Part shown: one piece after another, positions 36,552 to 45,480 of the stretch | Numbering within the stretch: the first letter of the stretch is position 1 | Layout: each line of letters starts with the position of its first letter | Source: Frigoribacterium sp. PvP032 | Lineage (GTDB): Bacteria; Actinomycetota; Actinomycetes; Actinomycetales; Microbacteriaceae | Assembly (NCBI RefSeq): GCF_017833035.1 | Contig: NZ_JAFIBM010000001.1 | Coordinates: 1,364,001-1,428,000, forward strand | Length of the DNA: 64,000 nt | Direction: 5' to 3' | Program-made: the position numbers and the translations under genes | Notes under the pieces: model-generated | The model's database searches: none | What the model was told of the DNA's origin: nothing | The model's input: only the letters and a program-made list of their open reading frames with translations

Positions 36552-36567
36552 CGAGCCTGCGGGCTCG
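36552..36567. terminator. short hairpin between converging genes
   Basis: CGAGCC (36552-36557) pairs with GGCTCG (36562-36567) with a 4-base loop, 12 bases after the 36309 gene. It is weak, without a T-run. Confidence 0.3.
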
Positions 36568-36587
36568 CAGACAGCTGTCGCCCCGGC

Positions 36588-37454
36588 TCAGCCGCGGCGG
36601 TGCCCGGCCGCGATGCTGAGCCGGGCCCGCGCCGACAGGCCGAGGCCCAGCGCTGCGACCACGGGCCGCCACAGCAGCCCGGGGTGCGTCTTCGCGATGT
36701 AGCGGCGGGCCGAGGCGTGGTGCGCCTCGATCATCACGTCGGCGGCCCTGGCCGTGCTCTCGCCGCCGATGTGCATCACCTCGGCGGTCGGGACGTACAG
36801 GTTCGACCAGCCGGCCGACGCGATGCGACGCCCCAGGTCGACGTCCTCGAAGTACATGAAGAAGTCGTCGTCGAAGCCGCCCACCTGCTCGAAGGCCTCG
36901 CGCCTCACGAGGAGGAACGCCCCGGACAGCCAGCCGACGGCCGTGGCCGTCTCGGCCGACGACGACACGTCCCGCTGCTGGTAGCGCCGCGTCCAGGGGT
37001 TCGACGGCCAGACGCCCGAGAGCAGGGCGTGCCCGATGCCGGTCCTGATCGACGGCAGCGCCCGCGCCGAGGGATAGACGGTGCCGTCGGGATCGAGGAT
37101 CCGCGGGCCGAGCACTCCCGCACGCGGCTCGTCGCGAGCAGCCTCGAGGAGGCGAGTCACCGTCTCCGGGGTCGCGATCGTGTCCGGGTTGCAGACCATC
37201 AGCCACTCCTCGTCCGGAGCGGCCAGCCGGGCGCCGATGTTCGCGGCGCTCCCGTAGCCCACGTTGCCGGGGGAGCGGACCAGGGTGACGTGCTCGTGGG
37301 CCTCGGCCACCGCCTCCGGGGCGCCGTCGGTCGACCCGTTGTCGACGACGAGCAGCCGTCCGGGAGGGAAGCCGGCAGGCACGAGCGAGTCGACGAACTC
37401 GGCCAGGGTGCCCCCGGGGTTGTACGTGACGGTCACGCAGAGCACGCTGTTCAC
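36588..37454 (-). CDS. family GT2 glycosyltransferase (WbbL-like)
   Basis: A 288-residue GT2 enzyme: LCVTVTYNPGGTLAEFV at the start, VVDNGSTDGAPEAV (~36), MVCNPDTIATPETV (~85) and GGFDDDFFMYFEDVDLGRRI (~192). The set resembles WbbL-type rhamnosyltransferases, which add L-rhamnose from dTDP-rhamnose to a lipid-linked sugar. Donor and acceptor are inferred. GTG 37454 overlaps the stop of the upstream GT4 gene. The C-terminal ~40 residues are hydrophobic-basic and may rest on the membrane. Confidence 0.85.
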   Translation of the reverse strand: MNSVLCVTVTYNPGGTLAEFVDSLVPAGFPPGRLLVVDNGSTDGAPEAVAEAHEHVTLVRSPGNVGYGSAANIGARLAAPDEEWLMVCNPDTIATPETVTRLLEAARDEPRAGVLGPRILDPDGTVYPSARALPSIRTGIGHALLSGVWPSNPWTRRYQQRDVSSSAETATAVGWLSGAFLLVRREAFEQVGGFDDDFFMYFEDVDLGRRIASAGWSNLYVPTAEVMHIGGESTARAADVMIEAHHASARRYIAKTHPGLLWRPVVAALGLGLSARARLSIAAGHRRG

Positions 37455-38590
37455 GATCGCCTCCGCGCGGCCCCGGCGTAGACGGCGGCGTGCTCGTCGG
37501 CCGTGCGGCGCCAGGTGAAGGTCAGCCCTCTCTCACGCCCTCGGCGGCCGAGCTCGTCCCGACGGGCGTCGTCGTCGAGCAGCGCCTCGAGGGCGTTCTC
37601 GATGGAGGCGGCGTCGGGTTCGCAGTAGACGGCGACGTCGCCGCCCACCTCGGGCGCCGCCAGCCGGTCGGTGGTCACGACGGGCACCCCGCTCGCCAGC
37701 GCCTCGAGGATCGGCAGGCCGAAGCCCTCCCCGACGCTCGGGTAGGCCACGAGCGTCGACGACGCCACGAACGACGGCAGCAGCTGCTCGTCGACGTAGC
37801 CGAGCCACCGGTAGGCCGCCCCGGGCGCCGCGGCCTCGAGGCGCTCGATGACGGGCTCGTCCCAGCCACGGCCTCCGGCCAGCAGGAGGCGCGGTGCGAG
37901 CTCCGGTCGACGCTCGGCCAGCCGGGTGATCGCGTCGAGCAGCGGGCCGACGTTCTTGCGCGGCTCGACGGTGCCGACGAAGGCCACGTAGGGGGCCTCG
38001 CCGATCGCGAGCGACCTGCGCATCTCGGCCTCGCGGGCGCGGCTCCCGGGGCTGTAGCGCTCGGTGTCGACGCCGTGGAACGACACCACGATCGGCCGTG
38101 CCGGAGCACCTGCCCAGCGTGCGACCTCGTCGGCCGTCGCCTGGCTCGGCGCGATGCAGCGCGTGGCGCGCTGTGAGGCGAGGCGGATCCAGCGCCGGAA
38201 GAACGGCCCCTTCAGGCGGCCGTGCAGCTCGGGGTGGGAGAAGAACGTCGCGTCGTGCAGGGTCACCACCCGGGGGATCCGAGTGACGAGCGGCATCGTG
38301 TAGTGCGGCGAGTGGATCACGTCGGCACCGACCCGTCGGGCGAGCCGGGGCAGCGCGAGCTGCTCCCAGACCAGGCGGCGTGCCACGGAGGTGGTGTCCG
38401 CGGGAGCCGGGTGCAGGACGGCGCCGGGCGCGTCCCGCGTCAGCCACGGCACGTCTCGTCGCTGGCAGGCGACGTGCAGGACGAGGTCGTCCCGGCGTGC
38501 CAGCTCGGGCACCAGCTCGCGCAGGTAGCGACCGACGCCGCCGGAGTCGGCCGGGATCGACGTCGCGTCGAGGAGGACGGTGGTGCTCAC
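37451..38590 (-). CDS. family GT4 glycosyltransferase
   Basis: A 379-residue GT-B transferase. It has PADSGGVGRYLRELVPEL near residue 14, HDATFFSHPELH near 114, VGTVEPRKNVGPLLDAI near 207 and YPSVGEGFGLPILEALASG near 285. I start it at GTG 38590, eight bases after GAGGAG; GTG 38626 would add 12 residues without support. It resembles mannosyltransferases of surface glycans. It follows the two GMD-type genes on the same strand, so a GDP-linked donor is a reasonable guess. Confidence 0.85.
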   Translation of the reverse strand: MSTTVLLDATSIPADSGGVGRYLRELVPELARRDDLVLHVACQRRDVPWLTRDAPGAVLHPAPADTTSVARRLVWEQLALPRLARRVGADVIHSPHYTMPLVTRIPRVVTLHDATFFSHPELHGRLKGPFFRRWIRLASQRATRCIAPSQATADEVARWAGAPARPIVVSFHGVDTERYSPGSRAREAEMRRSLAIGEAPYVAFVGTVEPRKNVGPLLDAITRLAERRPELAPRLLLAGGRGWDEPVIERLEAAAPGAAYRWLGYVDEQLLPSFVASSTLVAYPSVGEGFGLPILEALASGVPVVTTDRLAAPEVGGDVAVYCEPDAASIENALEALLDDDARRDELGRRGRERGLTFTWRRTADEHAAVYAGAARRRS

Positions 38591-38661
38591 GGCGGTGCTC
38601 CTCGGGTCGGTGGTCAGGGCGGGCACGCGACCAGCGCGCCGGGTGTCAGGGGGAGGGCGCC

Positions 38662-39621
38662 TCAGCGGTCGGCGTCCACCATGGCCTCGACGATCTCGGT
38701 GAACGAGCGCGTCGGCGCCCAGCCGAGTCGCCCGCGGATCCTGGACGAGTCTCCGCGCAGCTCCTGGGCGTCGGCCGGTCGGACGAACTCGGCGTCGCTC
38801 CGCACGAGGCCGGTCGTGTCGTCGATCCCCACCCGGGCGAACGCGGCGTCGACGAAGTCCTGGATGCTGTGCGACTCGCCGGTGGCCACGACGAAGTCGT
38901 CGGCCACGTCGTTCGTCGCGACGAGGGCGAGTGCCCGGGCGTAGTCGGGGGCCCAGCCCCAGTCGCGGCGCACGGTCAGGTCGCCCAGCACGAGTTCACG
39001 CTGCTCGCCTCGCGCGATGCGGGCGGCCGACGCCGTGATCTTGCGCGTGACGAACTGCTCGGGGCGCCGGGGCGACTCGTGGTTGTAGAGCACGACGCCG
39101 GAGGCACGCATCCCGGCGGCGCGGTAGGCGCCGACGAGCAGGTGCGCGTAGGCCTTCGAGGCCCCGTAGGGGTTGATCGGCGCGACGCGGGTCGACTCGG
39201 TCTGCGGCGACTCGGCGGGCTGGCCGAAGATCTCGCCGCTCGAGGCCTGGACGAACCCCGTGTCGCCGCCGTCGGCGTTGAGCTCGGCGACGGCCGCGAG
39301 CAGGGCCGCCACGGCCGTGCCGTTGAGCAGGCTCGTCTCGACGGGCTTCTTCCAGGAGGCGGCCACGCTGCTGAGCGCGGCCAGGTTCACGACGACGTCG
39401 GGCCGCACGTCGTGCACGATGGCGCGCATCGCCGCGTGGTCGGTGAGGTCGCCGACGTGCAGGACGGCCTCCGGCGGGACGCCGTTCTCGACGAGGGGCG
39501 CGTGGTCGGCGCCCCCGGCGTCACGGACGACGCCGTGCACCTCGTGGCCGAGGGCCACGAGGTGCTCGGCGAGGTAGCTTCCGGTCTGACCGGCGATCCC
39601 GGTGACGAGCGCGCGGGACAT
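38662..39621 (-). CDS. GDP-mannose 4,6-dehydratase-family SDR, likely second step enzyme
   Basis: A 319-residue SDR closely related to the upstream GMD. It keeps VTGIAGQTGSYLAEHL, the ASSGEIFGQP stretch (~130), NPYGASKAYAHL with YxxxK (~150), LYNHESPRRPEQFVTRKI (~180) and RRDWGWAPDY. It lacks some GMD regions and is shorter. It may be a second dehydratase or act as the 4-reductase making GDP-D-rhamnose or a related deoxysugar. It follows GMD by three bases, supporting a two-step path. I cannot choose between the roles from sequence alone. Confidence 0.75.
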   Translation of the reverse strand: MSRALVTGIAGQTGSYLAEHLVALGHEVHGVVRDAGGADHAPLVENGVPPEAVLHVGDLTDHAAMRAIVHDVRPDVVVNLAALSSVAASWKKPVETSLLNGTAVAALLAAVAELNADGGDTGFVQASSGEIFGQPAESPQTESTRVAPINPYGASKAYAHLLVGAYRAAGMRASGVVLYNHESPRRPEQFVTRKITASAARIARGEQRELVLGDLTVRRDWGWAPDYARALALVATNDVADDFVVATGESHSIQDFVDAAFARVGIDDTTGLVRSDAEFVRPADAQELRGDSSRIRGRLGWAPTRSFTEIVEAMVDADR

Positions 39622-39624
39622 GCC

Positions 39625-40614
39625 TTACTTGCCCTGCGCGGCCTTCTCGCGCTCCATGTCGGCGTCGACCATCATCGTGACCAGCGTCTCGAAGTCGGTG
39701 GCCGGCGTCCAGTCGAGCGCCTCGCGTGCCTTGGCGGAGTCGCCGATGAGGAGGTCGACCTCGGCGGGACGGAAGAACTGCGGGTCCTGGAAGACGTGCT
39801 TCTCCCAGTCGGAGATGCCGACGTGGTTGAAGGCGATGTCGAGGAACTGGCGGACCGAGTAGGTCTCGCCGGTCGAGATGACGTAGTCGTCGGCCTCGTC
39901 CTGCTGCAGCATCAGCCACATGGCCTCGACGTAGTCGCCCGCGAAGCCCCAGTCGCGCTTCGCGTCGATGTTGCCGAGGCTGAGCTGGTCCTGCAGGCCG
40001 AGGGCGATGCGCGCCACGGCGATGCTGATCTTGCGGGTGACGAACTCCGGGCCGCGGAGGGGCGACTCGTGGTTGAAGAGCACGCCGGACGACGCGTGCA
40101 TGCCGTACGACTCGCGGTAGTTGATGGTCATGTAGTGGCCGAAGACCTTGGCGACGCCGTAGGGCGAGCGGGGCCAGAGGAGGGTCGTCTCCTTCTGGGG
40201 GACCTCCTGCACCCGGCCGAACATCTCCGAGGAGGAGGCCTGGTAGAAGCGCACCTTCGAGATGTCGTCGCCCGCGTAGAGGCGGATCGCCTCGAGCATG
40301 TTCAGCACGCCGAGGCCGGTGACCTGGCTGGTGAGCTGGGCGTTCTCCCACGAGTACGCGACGAACGAGATGGCGCCGAGGTTGTAGACCTCGTCGGGCT
40401 TCGAGCTGTTCAGCGCGCGCAGCAGGCTCGACTGGTCGAGCAGGTCGCCCGTGAGGATCTTGACCTCGGGAGCCCACGACTGGATCACGGGGATCTTGGG
40501 GTTGTTCTGGCCACGGACGAGGCCGTAGACCTCGTATCCCTTCGAGAGGAGGAGGCGGCTGAGGTACATGCCGTCCTGTCCCGTGATCCCGGTGATGAGG
40601 GCGCGCTTGGTCAT
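39625..40614 (-). CDS. gmd: GDP-mannose 4,6-dehydratase
   Basis: A 329-residue SDR enzyme producing GDP-4-keto-6-deoxymannose from GDP-mannose. It has [19 protein letters not shown] at the N terminus. The active site is [10 protein letters not shown] (~130) with the YxxxK motif in [12 protein letters not shown] (~152). The GMD stretch [17 protein letters not shown] (~183) and [18 protein letters not shown] are also present. ATG 40614 has AAGGAA five bases upstream. It begins the minus-strand unit gmd, second SDR, GT4, GT2. A GDP-mannose synthase (ManC) is not in the window. Confidence 0.92.
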   Translation of the reverse strand: MTKRALITGITGQDGMYLSRLLLSKGYEVYGLVRGQNNPKIPVIQSWAPEVKILTGDLLDQSSLLRALNSSKPDEVYNLGAISFVAYSWENAQLTSQVTGLGVLNMLEAIRLYAGDDISKVRFYQASSSEMFGRVQEVPQKETTLLWPRSPYGVAKVFGHYMTINYRESYGMHASSGVLFNHESPLRGPEFVTRKISIAVARIALGLQDQLSLGNIDAKRDWGFAGDYVEAMWLMLQQDEADDYVISTGETYSVRQFLDIAFNHVGISDWEKHVFQDPQFFRPAEVDLLIGDSAKAREALDWTPATDFETLVTMMVDADMEREKAAQGK

Positions 40615-40648
40615 TCAGGTTCCTTACGTTCGTTCCGGCCGACACGAC

Positions 40649-40654
40649 ATCTTA
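40649..40654 (-). promoter_or_regulatory. -10 box of gmd
   Basis: TAAGAT on the minus strand, placing transcription start near 40642 and giving a short leader of about 28 bases with an AAGGAA ribosome site. Confidence 0.45.
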
Positions 40655-40665
40655 GCCAGGTGCCC

Positions 40666-40696
40666 CGCCGGGGACCCGCGTCGCGGGACCCCGGCG
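40666..40696 (-). terminator. long hairpin downstream of the repeat-protein gene
   Basis: Bases 40666-40680 pair with 40682-40696 with one A-A mismatch, forming a very GC-rich stem 23 bases after the stop at 40720. It lies just upstream of the gmd promoter and insulates the two units. Confidence 0.6.
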
Positions 40697-40719
40697 CGGC
40701 ACGGGAGGCGGAGGGGGGA

Positions 40720-42888
40720 TCAGTACAGCGACCCCGCGTCGAGGAACATCGTGTTGCCCACCGAGTCCTCGTAGATCTCGAACTTGAGCTGGCTGTGGGC
40801 CGACTTCGTCGGCAGCGCCACCTCCACGCGCGTCCACGAGCCTGTCGTCGTGAACGACGTGCTCGCCGCCTCGGCTGTGCCGCCGAGGCCCCACAGCGCC
40901 AGTCGGCCCGAGAAGGGCGTTGCCGTGCCGCTGCGGACGTAGATGACGGCCGTGTAGGTCTCGCCGGGTGCCGTCTGCCGGGCCACCGTCTGCGAGAGCG
41001 AGGTGCCTGCGGTCGTGGTGTTGGTCGCCGCGAAGTGCGTTCCCGACGCCGGGTCCACGCCGCTGGTGGCCTTCGTGTAGGCGGCGAAGTTCATCCCTCG
41101 TCCGCTCGTCGACCAGCCGGCGGTCTGGCCGCCCTCGAACCCGGGGCTCGCGAGCAGCTGCTTGCTGATGCTGCCGTTGTCGAGCCACAGCGTCTGCCCG
41201 TTCGCGGTCTTCATGTAGACCTCGAGCTTCAGCGACTTGGGCGTGACGTTCGACGTCCCCAGGGCGACCTGGAACTTCTGCCAGCTCGACCCGACCGTGA
41301 AGTCGGACTGCCCGACGATGTTGCGCGACCCGCCGAGGCCCCAGAGGGCGAACGTGCCCTTGTAGGGCGTGTTCGACGTCGATCTGAGCCACACCGTAGC
41401 CGTCCAGGTCTGGTCCGGCGCTGCCTGCACCGCCACCTCCTGGGCGAAGCTGCGACCGGCGACCGGCGTGTTCGCGGCCGCGAACCACGACCCGGCCTGG
41501 GCGAGCGAGGGGTCGTTGTAGACCTGGCGGTTGATGAAGCCGTTGCCGGGCGTCCACGCCCCGAACGAGCCGCGCTCGAACGACGGGTCGATCATGACGT
41601 TCTGCTGCTCCGGCGCCCGGCCGAACGCGAGCGAGGTCGTGTCCATCCAGAGGTCCGAGCCGGTGGTCCCCATGTAGACGTCGAGGCGGATGGTGCTGTG
41701 CGAGCTCGCGCGGACGGGCAGCGAGACCTGCACCTGGGTCCACGTCTGGCCGACGGTGAACGACTTCTCGGCCACCTCCTGGGTGCCGCCGAGGCCCCAG
41801 ACCACGACCTTCCCCTTGAACGCCGCCGCCGCCCCGGAGCGCAGCCACACCGTCGCGGTCGCCTGCTCGCCCACGTTGGTGGTCCGCTGGACGTCCTGGG
41901 TGACGGCCCGGCTGCCGACGCTCGTGTTCGTGGCGAGGAAGTAGTTGCCCGACTGTGCCTGGCCGGCGTTGTTGACGGCGACGCGGTTGATGAAGCCGTT
42001 GCTCCACTGCCAGCCGGCCACCGAGCCTCCCTCGAAGGAGGGGGACTGCAGGTAGTTCGAGGGGCTGCCGAACCAGTCGGTGAAGTACAGGTAGAAGTTG
42101 CGGTTGCCGTAGGCGCTGCAGGAGTCTCCCGTGCCGTACCCGGCGTTCAGGGCCGCCTGGTTGGGCGTGTACGGGGTGTAGATGTAGAGGTTGGCCGTCG
42201 CCTGGTTGGCGATGGCCACGCTCTTCGTGCCGCAGCCCGGGTTGTTCGCCTGGTAGAGGATGTTGCTCGTGCGGCCCGGCTGGTAGCTCCACGACGAGCT
42301 GGTCTTCGTGTAGCGCTGGAACTGGTGCGCCGCGTTGTAGACCTGGTTCGCGAAGCCGTAGTAGCGGGTGTCGCACGCCGCCGTGTCGGGGCAGCCGTAG
42401 CCCATCGCGATCCGGTAGGCGCTCGCCGAGGGGGCCGTCGAGTTCACGAGGCCCTGCTCCTTCTGCAGCATCACCAGCAGCACCTGCGGGTTGATGCCGC
42501 AGGCCTGGCCGATGCGCACGATCGCGGAGGCGGCGGTCTCGTTCGAGCTCCCGCCGAGCGCTGCGCAGTAGGCGTCGGCGGCGCGGGCGGGCGTCGCCGA
42601 GCGGTAGTCCTTCAGGCAGGCCTGGCCGTTGCTGCCCTTGCAGGTGACCACCCGGGAGTTGAGGAACGCCTGCACGCCCTCGGCCGTCATGGCAGCCGCG
42701 TTGTAGAAGGCGGCGTCGCTGATGATGTTGCCGGCGTTGAAGTTGCGGGCGTCCGCCGTCGAGGCGGCCTCCGCGGACTCGGCGGCCTGCGCGGGCGCCT
42801 CCTGCACGAGGCTCGTGACCCCGGTCAGGAGGCCGGCCGCGACGGCCACGGAGGTGGCCAGGGCGATGAAGCGGGAGTGTCGTCTCAT
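40720..42888 (-). CDS. secreted hemagglutinin-like protein with three C-terminal beta repeats
   Basis: A 722-residue exported protein. A signal peptide fills residues 1-36 (MRRHSRFIALATSVAVAAGL, then cut after AQAAES region). Residues ~45-290 match actinobacterial hemagglutinin-like modules: GINPQVLLVMLQKEQGLVNS, MGYGCPDTAACDTRYYGFAN and GNRNFYLYFTDWFGSP. The KEQGL glutamate recalls lysozyme-like folds, but activity is unproven. Three ~140-residue repeats follow (about 292-435, 436-575, 576-722). Each has PSFEGG/PGFEGG, GW, FxAxNT, TxWLRS/IYVRS and WGLGG, like CBM-type jelly-roll domains. ATG 42888 overlaps the stop of the upstream gene. Surface binding of glycans is inferred. Confidence 0.78.
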   Translation of the reverse strand: MRRHSRFIALATSVAVAAGLLTGVTSLVQEAPAQAAESAEAASTADARNFNAGNIISDAAFYNAAAMTAEGVQAFLNSRVVTCKGSNGQACLKDYRSATPARAADAYCAALGGSSNETAASAIVRIGQACGINPQVLLVMLQKEQGLVNSTAPSASAYRIAMGYGCPDTAACDTRYYGFANQVYNAAHQFQRYTKTSSSWSYQPGRTSNILYQANNPGCGTKSVAIANQATANLYIYTPYTPNQAALNAGYGTGDSCSAYGNRNFYLYFTDWFGSPSNYLQSPSFEGGSVAGWQWSNGFINRVAVNNAGQAQSGNYFLATNTSVGSRAVTQDVQRTTNVGEQATATVWLRSGAAAAFKGKVVVWGLGGTQEVAEKSFTVGQTWTQVQVSLPVRASSHSTIRLDVYMGTTGSDLWMDTTSLAFGRAPEQQNVMIDPSFERGSFGAWTPGNGFINRQVYNDPSLAQAGSWFAAANTPVAGRSFAQEVAVQAAPDQTWTATVWLRSTSNTPYKGTFALWGLGGSRNIVGQSDFTVGSSWQKFQVALGTSNVTPKSLKLEVYMKTANGQTLWLDNGSISKQLLASPGFEGGQTAGWSTSGRGMNFAAYTKATSGVDPASGTHFAATNTTTAGTSLSQTVARQTAPGETYTAVIYVRSGTATPFSGRLALWGLGGTAEAASTSFTTTGSWTRVEVALPTKSAHSQLKFEIYEDSVGNTMFLDAGSLY

Positions 42889-43511
42889 GGGATGGTGACC
42901 TCGTAGTCGGAGAGGGTGCCGGCCGCGGTGGGCGACGCGTACGCGACGCTCACCGTCCACGTCCCGGCGCTGAAGGAGGGGCTCGACAGAGCCATGGAGC
43001 CGCAGTCGGTGCTCGACGCGGAGGGCAGGGCCGTGAACGACCCGGAGACCGTCGTCGCGCCCTTGCTGACGGTCAGGGTGCAGGCGCCGCCCTGCTCGAC
43101 GACCTCGGGGACGGTGGCCCCGACCGTCAGGGTGCTGCTGGCCGCGGTCCACTGGTCGAAGGTGACGAACGGCGTGGCCGAGACGGGCGTCGTGCCCGGC
43201 GCCGGCGCCGCCGGTGCCTCGGTGGTCGGCTGGCCGGGGCCCACCGGCGCGGCGGGCGTGGGCTCGGCGGATCCGCCAGGGGCAGGCTCTGACGGGTCCG
43301 CCTCCGACGGGTCCGCGGACGGCTCGGCCGAGGCCGTCGGCGTGCTGTCGGGCGTGCTGCTCGGGCTGGCCGCGGCGCTCGTGGTGGGGGACACGGACGG
43401 CGGCGCGTCCGGGCCTCCGTCGGAGGCCGCGAAGGCCACGGCGGTGACGATCCCGCCCACGACGACGACGCCCCCGACGATGCTCCACGTGATGATGGAG
43501 GCTCTCTTCAT
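42885..43511 (-). CDS. membrane-anchored protein with Ser/Thr/Pro linker and Ig-like end
   Basis: A 208-residue protein. One membrane helix at residues 8-30 (ITWSIVGGVVVVGGIVTAVA) leaves the rest outside. Residues 32-108 are rich in Ser, Thr, Pro and Ala, a flexible wall-spanning linker and possible O-glycosylation site. Residues ~112-208 form a compact beta domain with two Cys (GGACTLTV and STDCGS) likely to be disulfide-bonded. It overlaps the secreted repeat-protein start (ATGA), so the two are made together and may interact at the surface. No family is recognised. Confidence 0.7.
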   Translation of the reverse strand: MKRASIITWSIVGGVVVVGGIVTAVAFAASDGGPDAPPSVSPTTSAAASPSSTPDSTPTASAEPSADPSEADPSEPAPGGSAEPTPAAPVGPGQPTTEAPAAPAPGTTPVSATPFVTFDQWTAASSTLTVGATVPEVVEQGGACTLTVSKGATTVSGSFTALPSASSTDCGSMALSSPSFSAGTWTVSVAYASPTAAGTLSDYEVTIP

Positions 43512-43705
43512 GTGATCACTCGTTCCGGCGCGGACCCTGCTCCGAGCCTTTGGGTTAGACGATATGCTAACGGCGCGTCAGGCCGGGCAGGGCGTTCTCG
43601 GCCGATCCGCCTCGTCCCTTTCGGGGGACAAGAGCAGTCACGGGGACGCCGTCGCGGTGCCGCCGACGCAGGCGACGTGCAGGCACGACCTCGGAGGATG
43701 CAGTC
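43512..43705. promoter_or_regulatory. divergent promoter region with a long plus-strand leader
   Basis: The 194-base gap contains TATGCT at 43563-43568 as a plausible plus-strand -10 box, giving a leader of ~130 bases before ATG 43706. On the minus strand, TAGCAT (43571-43566 region) overlaps it and could serve the 43511 gene. The leader ends in GGAGG eight bases before ATG. No known riboswitch pattern is recognised. Confidence 0.35.
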
Positions 43706-43954
43706 ATGGAACAACACCGGACGGACGCGGAACGCGACCTCGACGAACTGCGCGACGCCGTGCTCGACGACTGGCTGACGGTCACCTCCAACGTCACCGA
43801 CGCCCTGCAGGCGATCCAGCAGACCGTGTCGTGGCGGGTCACCCGCCCGCTACGCACCGCGAAGCTCTTCTCGAAGAAGGCCAAGGAGGTGGGGGTCGTT
43901 CCCGCCGGTCGGCTCGCGGCCGTCGAGGTGGCCCGTCGACTGGCTCGCCGATGA
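43706..43954 (+). CDS. small helical protein preceding a GT4 pair
   Basis: An 82-residue protein starting with ATG 43706 after a clear GGAGG site. It is mostly helical: an acidic first half and a basic second half containing TVSWRVTRPLRTAKLF. The SWRVTxPLR motif is common at the ends of bacterial glycan-synthesis proteins and often sits next to coiled coils. Its stop overlaps the next start (ATGA), so it is coupled to the GT4 gene. A role as small partner or membrane anchor of those transferases is a guess. Confidence 0.62.
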   Translation: MEQHRTDAERDLDELRDAVLDDWLTVTSNVTDALQAIQQTVSWRVTRPLRTAKLFSKKAKEVGVVPAGRLAAVEVARRLARR

Positions 43955-45480
43955 CCAGCATCGTCCCGATCGACCGTGACGTCGTCGGCGACGAGGTCGA
44001 CGGCCTGCGGAGCGCGCTCGTCGGCCGCCTCGCCGTCGTCGCCGACGCGCTCGGCGTCGAGGTCGGGGGACTCAGCCCCTCGGCGACGCTGGACGCCCTC
44101 GCCCGCTCGGCCCGCGCCTCCTCGTCGCCTCGTGACCGGTGGCTGCTCTACGTCGGGCTGACGGGGACGTTCCCGTCGGTCGCCGAGATGGGCAAGCTGA
44201 CGCGCGCCCTGCTGCTGTCCACCCCTGCCACGGCCCTCATCGGGGTGCTGCAGTCGACGCTCGACGTGCAGTCGCGCACCCACTCGGGCCTCCGCACCAT
44301 CGAGCTCGTGCGCGACACGGTGCTGGTCGACGTCGACTTCTGCGCCAAGTACGAGCACAACACGGGCATCCAGCGCGTCGTCCGGCACACGGTGCCCGAG
44401 TGGCAGGACGACCCCTCGCGCACGCACCGCCTCGTCGCCTGGAACCAGGACAGCACGGGCTACCGCGAGCTCACCGACCTGCAGCGCGACCGCGTGCTGC
44501 ACTGGAACGACCGCCGTCTGCCGAAGGCCGACGACCCCGTGCTGACCGACGCCGAGCTCGCGGTCGAGCACGTGCTCGTGCCCTGGGACTCCGTGCTGCT
44601 CGTCGCCGAGGTGCCGGCGTTCCACGTCTGCGACACGCTCACGTCGATCGCGCGGTACTCCGGCAACCAGGTCGACCTGATCGGGTACGACGCGATCCCG
44701 CTCGTGATGGCCGACACCCTGCCGAACGCCGAGTCCGAGCGATTCGCCCACTACCTCACGCTCGTCAAGCACTCCCGCCGGGTGCACGGCATCAGCGAGT
44801 CGGCCTCGAACGAGTTCCGCGGCTTCGTCAGCGCCCTGCCGAGCCAGGGGCTGACCGGTCCCGAGGTCGTCACGACGAGCCTCGCGACCGAGGTCTCGGC
44901 GGTGGCCAGGGCCGCCGCCGGCCGCGTGGCTCCCGACCCGGCAGCCGATCCCGTGGTCCTGTGCGTGGGCAGCCACGAGCCCCGCAAGAACCAGGACGCC
45001 GTGCTCTTCGCCGCCGAGCTGCTGCACCGCGAGGGCCACCGGTTCCGCATCGTCTTCGTCGGCGGCGGCAGCCGCACCGCCACCCTGCACTTCGACAAGC
45101 GGGTCACGGCGCTGTCCAAGCTGGGCATGCGCGTCGAGTCCCACCGCCGCCTGGGCGACGACGACCTCTGGGCCCTGTTCGGGCAGGCCCGCTTCAGCGT
45201 CTTCGTCTCGCTGCACGAGGGCTTCGGCCTGCCGGTGGCCGAGTCCCTCGCGCTCGGGGCGCCGGTCGTGACGAGCGACTTCGGCAGCCTGGACGAGATC
45301 GCCCGCGTCGGCGGCTGCCTGCAGGTCGACCCTCGGGACGACACCGCCATCGTCGACGCGATGCGCCGCCTCCTCACCGACGACGCCCTGCACGCGTCCC
45401 TCGTCGCGGACATCGCGAGACAACGACCGAAGACCTGGCGTGCCTACGCCGACGAGATCTGGCAGGGGGTGGCGGCGTGA
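43951..45480 (+). CDS. GT4 glycosyltransferase with N-terminal TGIQRVVR domain
   Basis: A 509-residue protein. Residues 1-120 are helical and unassigned. A GT-B N domain carries VDVDFCAKYEHNTGIQRVVR (~128-147) and the C domain has VLCVGSHEPRKNQDAV (~335) and FVSLHEGFGLPVAESLALG (~420) with the EX7E pair. It uses a nucleotide sugar; which one is unknown. ATG 43951 overlaps the small gene; the frame is open to 43564 but lacks a better start. It forms a tandem pair with 45477-46961, sharing GIQRV and SHEPRKN motifs. Confidence 0.8.
   Translation: MTSIVPIDRDVVGDEVDGLRSALVGRLAVVADALGVEVGGLSPSATLDALARSARASSSPRDRWLLYVGLTGTFPSVAEMGKLTRALLLSTPATALIGVLQSTLDVQSRTHSGLRTIELVRDTVLVDVDFCAKYEHNTGIQRVVRHTVPEWQDDPSRTHRLVAWNQDSTGYRELTDLQRDRVLHWNDRRLPKADDPVLTDAELAVEHVLVPWDSVLLVAEVPAFHVCDTLTSIARYSGNQVDLIGYDAIPLVMADTLPNAESERFAHYLTLVKHSRRVHGISESASNEFRGFVSALPSQGLTGPEVVTTSLATEVSAVARAAAGRVAPDPAADPVVLCVGSHEPRKNQDAVLFAAELLHREGHRFRIVFVGGGSRTATLHFDKRVTALSKLGMRVESHRRLGDDDLWALFGQARFSVFVSLHEGFGLPVAESLALGAPVVTSDFGSLDEIARVGGCLQVDPRDDTAIVDAMRRLLTDDALHASLVADIARQRPKTWRAYADEIWQGVAA

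Noticed and set aside
40720-42000. Repeat array or CRISPR-like pattern from recurring WGLGG-coding DNA
   Set aside because: The repeats are diverged protein-domain repeats of ~140 residues in frame, not short identical DNA repeats with spacers.
38380-42906. Long plus-strand open frame of about 1,500 codons
   Set aside because: It is the antisense shadow of the GMD-type and hemagglutinin-like genes, rich in Arg/Val/Asp/Gly and without family motifs; high GC removes stop codons.
43569-43700. Riboswitch in the leader before the 82-residue gene
   Set aside because: The leader is long, but I recognise no conserved core of any known riboswitch class.
44139-45476. Upstream extension of the 45477 protein
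   Set aside because: The extension reads an alternative frame of the upstream GT4 gene and gives an Arg/Pro-rich sequence; the GTG overlapping the previous stop is the sensible start.
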